Program-made: the position numbers and the translations under genes
The notes under the pieces: generated by a model
Database searches by the model: none
What the model saw: the letters and a program-made list of their open reading frames with translations, nothing else
What the model was told of the DNA's origin: nothing
Source: Alteromonas sp. KUL42
GTDB lineage: Bacteria > Pseudomonadota > Gammaproteobacteria > Enterobacterales > Alteromonadaceae
Direction: 5' to 3'
Assembly: GCF_006538325.1 (NCBI RefSeq)
Contig: NZ_BJKK01000021.1
Span: 1 to 64,000 of the forward strand
Length of the DNA stretch: 64,000 nucleotides
Part shown: positions 27,098 to 34,883 of the stretch, in pieces
Layout of the letters: every line of letters starts with the position of its first letter
Position numbering within the stretch: position 1 is the first letter of the stretch

Positions 27098-28396
27098 ATG
27101 CAGAGTGTTAAACCAAGTAACAAATCTTTTCTGTGGGTTATAAGTCCTTACCGCGAAAAATTTAATTCTGGTGCGGTAAGAGCGTGGTTACAGGAGCATG
27201 CGAAATCCTATCATGCGAAATATGTATGTCTTAAAGACGGTCATTGCGCGTTTAGTATTTATGAAGGTATTGACTTTGGTCGGACTCTTACGGTTGTTCG
27301 CTCATCTAAAAATTACCTATATATTGAAAGCCGCCAAGAAGGTTATGTATTCGTTCATGTAAAAAATGGCAACCTTATTGAAGACAGAATAATTCAAGAG
27401 CAACAGGGGTTGGTCGATTCACTAAGACTCCTCATTGGTCTAAATGGTCACTCATCTAGTGTTGTCTATGATGTAGAGCATTACGGCCTCGAACATGCGA
27501 CGACAATACTGGAATACATTGAGATTATCACTGGAGAAGAGGGTAGTTGCTCTGAGCTTTCAAGTAGTTTGTTTGACAGTTTAGATATATCGTCATTATC
27601 TCCAAATGAAGTCTATGAATTTGTTGATGTTGATGCAGCGTTTAGGACGTTATCGGACTCTAAAACCCAAAAGCTGACTGCTAGCGTAGTCGCGTTTATT
27701 GCATTGATGTTGTTTCTTTGGACAAACGGCTTTTTTGAAACCAAAAAGCTTGTTGAAAGAGTTCAACTGATTGATGAATTCAGTGATTTTACAACGCAGT
27801 TAACATCGAAATCAGCGCTATCGTCACGGCTGGTTCAAGACTATTCCATTCATAAACTGATCAAATCAGAGCTCAAGCAATGGGCATTATACAAAGTCAC
27901 TCATGAACATGAATCAATTCGATATAGCGTAATAAAAATAACTCATCTGTCTACCTTGCGAGAGGTTTATAAGTTCGCCCAAAAGTACGGTATGGCGGTT
28001 GTAACGCAGAATGGTGCTGTTGAGCTTGTTGCTGGCATTGTCCATGAGCCTATTTTTCAGTCTGAGGAAGAGGTTAGACGATATGACTTAGATGACGTAA
28101 CAGTAAATATCGTTGATACGTTAGCCGGTGTCACACCATTCGCAGGTGTAGAGATTATGGGAAAAACGGTTAACAGGCATTGGTCATCTCAGGTCATGGG
28201 CGTAAAGATGAAAGTCGCGTCACCTCATGAGTTGATGCGAGTTGCTGCTGTCGTAGACGGTTATCCGGCACCTTACCCAATTTATTACAGCTACTGTGAT
28301 GGTAGACCGTGTTCATATGATGTTTCGCCAAATGGTGAAATTAAAGGTGAGATACGCTTTACGGTAGTAGGTATTTCAGAAGAAGAGAATAGCTAG
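27098..28396 (+). CDS. pilO: type IVb pilus protein PilO
   Basis: 432 residues. A cytoplasmic N-domain of about 185 residues, one membrane segment (about 194-212, SVVAFIALMLFLWTNGFF), then a periplasmic domain. This is the PilO2/PilO layout of R64-like pili, which lie between secretin and PilP. Adjoins pilP. Confidence 0.75.
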   Translation: MQSVKPSNKSFLWVISPYREKFNSGAVRAWLQEHAKSYHAKYVCLKDGHCAFSIYEGIDFGRTLTVVRSSKNYLYIESRQEGYVFVHVKNGNLIEDRIIQEQQGLVDSLRLLIGLNGHSSSVVYDVEHYGLEHATTILEYIEIITGEEGSCSELSSSLFDSLDISSLSPNEVYEFVDVDAAFRTLSDSKTQKLTASVVAFIALMLFLWTNGFFETKKLVERVQLIDEFSDFTTQLTSKSALSSRLVQDYSIHKLIKSELKQWALYKVTHEHESIRYSVIKITHLSTLREVYKFAQKYGMAVVTQNGAVELVAGIVHEPIFQSEEEVRRYDLDDVTVNIVDTLAGVTPFAGVEIMGKTVNRHWSSQVMGVKMKVASPHELMRVAAVVDGYPAPYPIYYSYCDGRPCSYDVSPNGEIKGEIRFTVVGISEEENS

Positions 28397-29101
28397 ATGA
28401 AAAAGAAGAATGCTTTAGTAAATGTTTTATTGGTTATGTTGGTTTTATTTTCAGTTAGTGCGTTTGGTATTTGGTATCTAGAAGTTGATCTTGGTGGCGT
28501 TACAGCATCTGAAAGTAATTCACTTGTTGTACCAAACGGATTTTCTCACATGGGTACGAAAAGTGATGGAACTGAAATTGTTCATAACTATACAAAGCAG
28601 CCGCCACCGAGAGCAAATGTAACGCAAACCTCGGAAGATGCATATGCAAAGTATGTAAACAGTCTCCCTACAATTACTGAAAAAGTGGTCGCAGAAGAGT
28701 TTAAAACACTTAATGTCTCTCTTCAGAATGCAAAGCTATATGCAGATACAACAGAACTTTTTTTACGTGGTAGAGAAAATGAAAAGCTTATAAGAGAGCT
28801 TGATGGAGTAAATGAAGAAGAGGGCAGAAAAGATAGTTTTGTTACAGATGAAAGTATCGCACAGCGAATCGTTATGGGGGAAGTAGAGACAGAACAATCG
28901 TTGCTAAATGACATCGTTCTAAAGGGAATTGTGGGCGACGATTCTGGATTTTATGCAGTAATTACTGATGTTGAAGGAAAGTATTCCTTCAAGGTAAAGA
29001 GTGGTCAGAAGTTTAAAGGGAGTTTAGTCGTAACACATATCGATGAAAAATACGTTGTCATTAGTGATGGTACTGATGAACGTACTATCAATGTAATGTA
29101 G
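28397..29101 (+). CDS. pilP: type IVb pilus protein PilP
   Basis: 234 residues. One membrane segment near the start, a helical linker, and a small C-terminal beta domain (about 170-234, ending YVVISDGTDERTINVM), as in PilP/GspC-like proteins that bind the secretin. Confidence 0.75.
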   Translation: MKKKNALVNVLLVMLVLFSVSAFGIWYLEVDLGGVTASESNSLVVPNGFSHMGTKSDGTEIVHNYTKQPPPRANVTQTSEDAYAKYVNSLPTITEKVVAEEFKTLNVSLQNAKLYADTTELFLRGRENEKLIRELDGVNEEEGRKDSFVTDESIAQRIVMGEVETEQSLLNDIVLKGIVGDDSGFYAVITDVEGKYSFKVKSGQKFKGSLVVTHIDEKYVVISDGTDERTINVM

Positions 29102-29114
29102 TGGGTACATAACT

Positions 29115-30752
29115 ATGATGAACGCGTCTCATACGGTTGATGAAGTCAATTATCAAAGCCTCAAAAACGATGGCTGGTCTGTATTTTCGCCCTTAGCTTC
29201 TGAGTGTTTGAGCTACTTTGGAAGTGGTGATGCTAAAAATCTTAATACACGTTATTTGATCGTCTTATGCGGTAAGAATGAGAAAGAAAAGGCGATGATT
29301 TTATCTACAGCTGCCACAGCAGAGCATTTTGCAACTCAGTTGCAGAACATACATAACAAGCTGGATGTTAATCATCGTTTTGTACATATATCTCGCTGTG
29401 TTGGAAGAAAAGAAACATTAGAAAGTTTCTTGCGAGATGCCAGAGAGATAAAAAACAATGATTCTTCAGCCAAGAATGTTGAAGTGACAGAAACCACTGC
29501 TATTTCACAATTTAAGGCGCTAGTGGCAGATGCAATCGAAAGTGGTGCATCAGATATACATTGGTGGGTTGATTCCATTAGTGGGCGAATAGCGCTCCGC
29601 ATAGACGGGGAAATGAAGAAAGAAAAGGGGCTGAACAAAGTTGAGTCTCGTGAAATGTTGTCGGCTGTACTCCAGCAATATGCACCAGGTTTTAGGGGGT
29701 ATGAAAGTGATAGTCGTCAGATAAACCTTCCCATTGACATTGAAGTAGATGTTAGAAATCCGGATACAGGTATCAAGGTTAAAGAAGGCGTTCGCTTGCG
29801 TCTCAATCGAACAGGAAGTTCCGATAGGCTTGGGTACAAAGCGACACTTCGTATTCAAAGAAGGCAGCGAAAGCACAGTGATCTTTCATCTCTCTCATAT
29901 GAAAAAAGTATGCAGGAACAACTTAAGGGAATATTAAATGAACCGTATGGAATATTTATAGGTACAGGCAAAGTTGGTTCAGGAAAAAGTACTTTAATAA
30001 AAGCGCTAATGGAAGGGATACCATATACGAAAAGCGGATTGTCTATCGAAGACCCAATTGAATTCGACTATGAGCATCCTAATATACATGCGATTCAAGT
30101 AGATAACAAAGATGAGGCATCTACCTTAGAAGCGTTACTTCATGCGTCATTAAGACAAGATCCTGACTTCATTAATGTATCTGAAATTCGTACACCGGAA
30201 GTCGCGGAAGATGTACTTGGGCATGCTCGTGTAGGTTGTGTCATGTTGTCGACGCTTCACACTAATGACTCTATTACTAGCTTTGATAGATTGTGTGAAT
30301 TAGGCATAAGTCCAAAGGAGTTGAGTAATACAGATTTGTTTTTAGGGATTATGTCGCAGCGACTTATGAAAAATATGTGTAGTCGTTGCAGCTCACCTGT
30401 TGAAAAGCATGGAAGGACAGTTTTCATAAGAAACAAAGAGGGATGTGAGCATTGTAATAGTGGATATGTTGATGGGCGTATAGCGGTAGCGGAACTTCTT
30501 GTTCCTGATGAAGACGATGCGCGTTTTATTGAAAATAAAGCATGGCTGGAGTGGAGGAAGTACCTTCTTTCGAAAGGGTTCAAAACGCAAGCTTTGCGAG
30601 CGTTAGAATTATCTACCGAACGGAAAGTTTGCTACAACGATTGCGCAGATAGCGTTCCCTTTTTCAAGAAAGTTGATGTGCATTTAGAGCATTATCAGAG
30701 TCCTTCATTAGAAAAGGCTGCCGGAGAGGAGGTTCTGAATGAGCAAGCTTAA
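29115..30752 (+). CDS. pilQ: pilus assembly ATPase PilQ (GspE/PilB type)
   Basis: 545 residues. ASDIHWW entry motif (about 142), Walker A GTGKVGSGKST (about 283-293), Asp box SIEDPIEFDY (about 313), Walker B region INVSEIRTPE (about 353-362), His box STLHTND (about 377) and a zinc site MCSRC...CEHC (about 420-446). Powers pilin polymerisation. Overlaps pilR by 14 bp. Confidence 0.92.
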   Translation: MMNASHTVDEVNYQSLKNDGWSVFSPLASECLSYFGSGDAKNLNTRYLIVLCGKNEKEKAMILSTAATAEHFATQLQNIHNKLDVNHRFVHISRCVGRKETLESFLRDAREIKNNDSSAKNVEVTETTAISQFKALVADAIESGASDIHWWVDSISGRIALRIDGEMKKEKGLNKVESREMLSAVLQQYAPGFRGYESDSRQINLPIDIEVDVRNPDTGIKVKEGVRLRLNRTGSSDRLGYKATLRIQRRQRKHSDLSSLSYEKSMQEQLKGILNEPYGIFIGTGKVGSGKSTLIKALMEGIPYTKSGLSIEDPIEFDYEHPNIHAIQVDNKDEASTLEALLHASLRQDPDFINVSEIRTPEVAEDVLGHARVGCVMLSTLHTNDSITSFDRLCELGISPKELSNTDLFLGIMSQRLMKNMCSRCSSPVEKHGRTVFIRNKEGCEHCNSGYVDGRIAVAELLVPDEDDARFIENKAWLEWRKYLLSKGFKTQALRALELSTERKVCYNDCADSVPFFKKVDVHLEHYQSPSLEKAAGEEVLNEQA

Positions 30753-31917
30753 TTCGACTCCATTTGTTGGCCCTATGGTGAATATTCTCGTCAATTTTGG
30801 TGACAGATTGGGTGTACGTGTTTTCTTTGATGATGCTTACAAGGCAATGTTGATGGCATTCAGGAGCCCACGTAAGCAACAAGTCCAGTATTTGATTGAT
30901 TTTGACCAGTGGGTAAAGGACGGTGCGAACTTGTTGGATGCTGTTAGAGAGATGAAGACAGCTGCTTTGCGTTTGGGTAAAAAGCGAAGTTTTCCATATA
31001 GAGCGTCTGTTTCGATTGAGAAAGCCTTAGTTAATGGTTTGACAGTATCTGAAGGGATGAAAGGAATATTCAGTCAAGATTTAGTTTCTTTATTCCGTGT
31101 TGGGGAAGAGACTCAAAGTATTACGTTATTGTTTGAAAATTTCATCAAACAAGAAGACGAGCGGAGCGCTGTTTTCAAAGGTGGTGTTAAGAGGCTTGTC
31201 TATCCATCTATATTACTGCTTTTAACTTTCTCAATTCTTGTTTTGCTCGACTACATTGGCATTCCGAAAGCAAAAGAAATGGGAATTAACCTTGAACTGT
31301 TAAGTGGAATTCCTGGCACAACGATTAATCTAGCACGAGGAGTTACTACATATCTGTTGCCAGTTGTATATCTACTCTTCGTGTTATACATATTTTATAA
31401 GATCACAAAAAATCATTACGTGAGTCAGTGGGGATTTCTCCCGTCACGAGATGCATTTGACAAAATATTTCCTTATTCAATTCATAAAGAGTTTGTCGCT
31501 ATGGGGATCGTTCAGCGTATTGGGTTGTTATCGAGCGTTGGCATGCCTTTGGGAGCCGCTGTAAAGACTCTGATGAAATCTGCGACTCCATATGAGCAAA
31601 AGTATTATCAAATGATCAGCATAAAGACCGGAAGCTCTACGGGTTCTGTTGCTGATTATTTGAACGTTGGACTCCTTAACGCAGAGATATTTCAGCGATT
31701 GAGTGGCGTTGCAAGGCAAGAAGGAGAACATACAAAAATTAAAGCGATTTTAGCTGCCAGCAGAGACAGCGGTACAGTTGCTAAAAAACGACTAGATACG
31801 ATGCTTTATGGGGTATTAGTTGTTCTATGGTTACTTTTCATCGTCTTTGGTGGTGTTACTGGCTTGGGCCTCTCACTGGCCCCTTTACAATTTAAAAATA
31901 TTATTACTATCAATTAA
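30739..31917 (+). CDS. pilR: pilus inner-membrane platform protein PilR (GspF type)
   Basis: 392 residues. Two cytoplasmic helical domains and three membrane segments (about 155-175, 198-220, 355-375), the GspF architecture. Partner of PilQ. Confidence 0.88.
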   Translation: MSKLNSTPFVGPMVNILVNFGDRLGVRVFFDDAYKAMLMAFRSPRKQQVQYLIDFDQWVKDGANLLDAVREMKTAALRLGKKRSFPYRASVSIEKALVNGLTVSEGMKGIFSQDLVSLFRVGEETQSITLLFENFIKQEDERSAVFKGGVKRLVYPSILLLLTFSILVLLDYIGIPKAKEMGINLELLSGIPGTTINLARGVTTYLLPVVYLLFVLYIFYKITKNHYVSQWGFLPSRDAFDKIFPYSIHKEFVAMGIVQRIGLLSSVGMPLGAAVKTLMKSATPYEQKYYQMISIKTGSSTGSVADYLNVGLLNAEIFQRLSGVARQEGEHTKIKAILAASRDSGTVAKKRLDTMLYGVLVVLWLLFIVFGGVTGLGLSLAPLQFKNIITIN

Positions 31918-31928
31918 GGAAGTTAAAG

Positions 31929-32399
31929 ATGAGAAAGCAAATGTTAGCAAAAAATCTGAAAAAACAACGAGGTGTGACACTTATTAATGTGTTGATTGCA
32001 ATGGTCGTAGTTGGCATTTTAGCAATTATCACTACTAAGGCTGTTATGGATCAGTTGAGCGATACTAAAGCTGAGGAGTTGGCACGAGAAGTAAGCGAGC
32101 TATCTCAGCAAGTTATGAAGTGTGGTGCGTTGAAAGGTGGAAATTTCTCTACTTGTGATTTTGCTGAGTTAGTTCGTCTTGGTTATCTAGACAGTGCCAC
32201 ATGGGGTACTGGTACAGGGTCAAATCCATATGGTGGTGATTATTCCATTAGTGGTGCTGCTACTAATCAGTTTACGGTTAATGCGACCGGTGTTACATCA
32301 GAAGCGCATTGTGCAAGGCTTTCTGCGATGTACACAGGCAGAGTAAGGTCTGTTTCGTGTTCAAGCGGTAGCTTAGCTGTTACCTTCGGTAATATCTAA
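31929..32399 (+). CDS. pilS: type IVb prepilin, probable major pilin PilS
   Basis: 156 residues. A 15-residue basic leader ends in G, then VTLINVLIAMVVVGIL, a class III signal. The mature domain has paired Cys (CGALKGGNFSTC and a C-terminal CARL...SCSS) as in type IVb pilins. Odd: position +5 is Asn, not the Glu most pilins use in assembly. Confidence 0.8.
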   Translation: MRKQMLAKNLKKQRGVTLINVLIAMVVVGILAIITTKAVMDQLSDTKAEELAREVSELSQQVMKCGALKGGNFSTCDFAELVRLGYLDSATWGTGTGSNPYGGDYSISGAATNQFTVNATGVTSEAHCARLSAMYTGRVRSVSCSSGSLAVTFGNI

Positions 32400-32897
32400 A
32401 TGAAACCACATGGATATTCACTGATTCAAGTTCTGCTGGTTATTCTGATAAGTGGTCTATTCTCTATTGTTATCATGAAGCAGATAATAGGTAGTAATAG
32501 AGATACATATCTAAGGCAAACACCGGTAGTAATAGAGCGATTGCACATAGCAGTACAGCTTTATTACAACGGTCAGTGTTTATCTGGTGGAGTCACCAAT
32601 CCTACAATTACAAGTTTAGTTGCAGATGGCCTTCTTCCATCTGCAACAAGTGTTCAGTTTCCTTCCAATGCCATTTTGAGTGACATACAAATTATTTTGG
32701 GGTCGCATGTGGCTACATATTATACGTTAACATTTAAAAGTGAGTCGGATGCCGAAATTGCAGCATCTAATCAATCAAATACTACGGTTTCGGGAAATCA
32801 AGCTACATGGATGTTACCTATTGAAGCTAATGGCAATGCATCAAAGGTCGAAACAAATGAGTACTTGCGAGCGTTTGGCGGTGGTTCTGGATGTTAA
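32400..32897 (+). CDS. prepilin-like protein, minor pilin
   Basis: 165 residues, starting right after the pilS stop. Short leader ending HG, then YSLIQVLLVILISGLFSI; +5 is Gln. Two Cys (about 60 and the last residue) may form a disulfide. Probably a second or minor pilin of the same pilus. Confidence 0.75.
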   Translation: MKPHGYSLIQVLLVILISGLFSIVIMKQIIGSNRDTYLRQTPVVIERLHIAVQLYYNGQCLSGGVTNPTITSLVADGLLPSATSVQFPSNAILSDIQIILGSHVATYYTLTFKSESDAEIAASNQSNTTVSGNQATWMLPIEANGNASKVETNEYLRAFGGGSGC

Positions 32898-32906
32898 ACA
32901 TTTTAA

Positions 32907-34883
32907 TTGTGGAGGAAAAGTATGCGTAAGCAGTTAGGTTTAACACTTGTTGAGGTGTTAATTGCACTTACTTTGTTAAGTGTCATTGGTATTGCTTCGT
33001 TACCGTTTCTGAGAAGTGACATGCAAAACAGGCTTGATGAGCAAGGGATTGCTGTAGTCAAGGATGTCGTAAGTGGTTTTAAACGATATAGAGCTGTGAA
33101 TAGACGAAATCCAGCAACGCTCAACGAGCTTTTTGGAACAGAGTTTTATCCTGGCGATGGAACTATGCCTTGGGGCAGTAATATCTCAGGTGCATCTTCA
33201 CCATCAGGGCGTTCATATGTGATAACAATACCAGCTCGTGACCCTTTGCAAGCCGAGCGATTAGCAGGGAAATTGCTGGAGTATGGTGCTTCTTTCAATG
33301 GCTCTATAGTTACTCTAACGTCTTCAATTTCAACAATAGAAACAGTTGCAGACCAAATGCTTTGTCGTCGAGATATTGGAATTGAGAACTGTAATAGGAT
33401 GGAGGTGGCGTTAGATGCCGGAGGACAGGATATCTCTGGTGCTGATGAAATAGAAGGTAATATTGGTCGAATAGAAAACCTGTTTTCCAATAATTTGCAA
33501 GTGAGTAATCTCGATGTCACTGAAGAGATTCTTTTAGGTGCTAATAGTATTGGGTTCAGTGGTAACACGATTGAAATAAATGCCCAGAGTACATCAATAG
33601 GTGGTGGATTAACTCTTTTAGGTGATTTTAATGGAAACAACACAGATATAAGCGGTGTTAGCAACCTTGCTGCAATGCAAGGTGATATTACTGATATATC
33701 CGCTGTATCTGGAGATATTGAAGAGTTAAACGGTGTTTCTATAGAATATCAATCTGCGATATTTGGTGACATTAGTACAGAAAATATAACAAGTGAAACC
33801 GCTGAAATTACAAATTTCAATGGTGAGATTGTTAATGCGACTGAGACAACAACAAATTCTCTCGATAGCGATAACGCCATCATTGGTAACTTAAGTAGTG
33901 AGGTACTTTCTGGCAATTCATTGGCTATATCTGGAGGGATAACAACTTCGAGTATATCTTCGGAATTTACGGATATTGGCGTTGCAAGTGGGACTTCGCT
34001 TTCTTTAACTGGTGCAATAAATTCTGGAAGTGCAGGTTTCAACAGTGGCTCGTTTGGCTCACTTAATGTGAGTGGTACTACTACGGCTAACCGTTTCGAA
34101 GGTACTGATTTTTCGACATCGGATTCATCTGTTAACAGTAATAAGATGCAAATTGATCAGCAAACAGCGGATATTGCTGAGAATTCAGATGCGATTCAAG
34201 ATAATGCCGACAGCCTTGCGCGTCTCGATCAGGATATTCAAACCAATTCACAACAAATAAGCAATAATGCGCAAAACATTGCTGGAAATACACAGCGAGC
34301 TCAAAATAATGCGGCCAACATAGCGTCTAATAGAGATGCTATACAAGTCAATGCTACGCTACTTAGTAACCTCTCTGACGATATCCAAAGAAATAGTGAT
34401 GACATTAATAGTAATAAAAATGACATCGCGGCAAATAGTTTACAGATTCAGAGGAATGTAACAGATATTGCTACAAACACTGATAATAACCAACTCAATA
34501 GTAATAGGTTGAATAACCTATCAGGGGATATACAAACAAACACTGATGCTATTGCAGTAAATACGCAGAATGCATCAACAAATGCTACTCAAGTGCAAGC
34601 TAATGCTGATGCAATATTAGCCAATGAGGTGCTAAATCAAAGTAATTCGAGAAGACTAACAGATCTCAATTCTGAGATTGTATCGAATAGCGATGCTATA
34701 GGTATTAACGCTACCAATATTGTCAGTAATGAAGCGCTGGCCAGAGATAATGCAAGACGTATCACAACAAACGCTAGTGATATTGGTGTTCTACAAAACC
34801 GAGCGACACAGATCGAAACGGGTGTGGCATCTCTTCGTACACAACTTGAAACGTGTCGAAGTCAAGGGGGATGCTCGTGGTAA
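32907..34883 (+). CDS. pilV: PilV-like tip protein with long Asn-rich repeat stalk
   Basis: 658 residues. Prepilin signal (LG then LTLVEVLIALTLLSVIG; +5 is Glu), a globular part to about 165, a beta-repeat region (about 180-400) and a long helical repeat (about 405-645) made of units such as ANIASNRDAIQ and TDIATNTDN, where N and I recur about every seven residues. R64 PilV is the pilus-tip adhesin that selects recipients. No recombinase-shuffled 3' segments are seen. The C-terminus ends in a short CRSQGGC. Confidence 0.75.
   Translation: MWRKSMRKQLGLTLVEVLIALTLLSVIGIASLPFLRSDMQNRLDEQGIAVVKDVVSGFKRYRAVNRRNPATLNELFGTEFYPGDGTMPWGSNISGASSPSGRSYVITIPARDPLQAERLAGKLLEYGASFNGSIVTLTSSISTIETVADQMLCRRDIGIENCNRMEVALDAGGQDISGADEIEGNIGRIENLFSNNLQVSNLDVTEEILLGANSIGFSGNTIEINAQSTSIGGGLTLLGDFNGNNTDISGVSNLAAMQGDITDISAVSGDIEELNGVSIEYQSAIFGDISTENITSETAEITNFNGEIVNATETTTNSLDSDNAIIGNLSSEVLSGNSLAISGGITTSSISSEFTDIGVASGTSLSLTGAINSGSAGFNSGSFGSLNVSGTTTANRFEGTDFSTSDSSVNSNKMQIDQQTADIAENSDAIQDNADSLARLDQDIQTNSQQISNNAQNIAGNTQRAQNNAANIASNRDAIQVNATLLSNLSDDIQRNSDDINSNKNDIAANSLQIQRNVTDIATNTDNNQLNSNRLNNLSGDIQTNTDAIAVNTQNASTNATQVQANADAILANEVLNQSNSRRLTDLNSEIVSNSDAIGINATNIVSNEALARDNARRITTNASDIGVLQNRATQIETGVASLRTQLETCRSQGGCSW

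Noticed and set aside
33146..33664. 172-codon minus-strand frame opposite pilV
   Set aside because: Antisense shadow of a repetitive, coding-biased gene; composition is low in acidic/basic balance and has no start signal.
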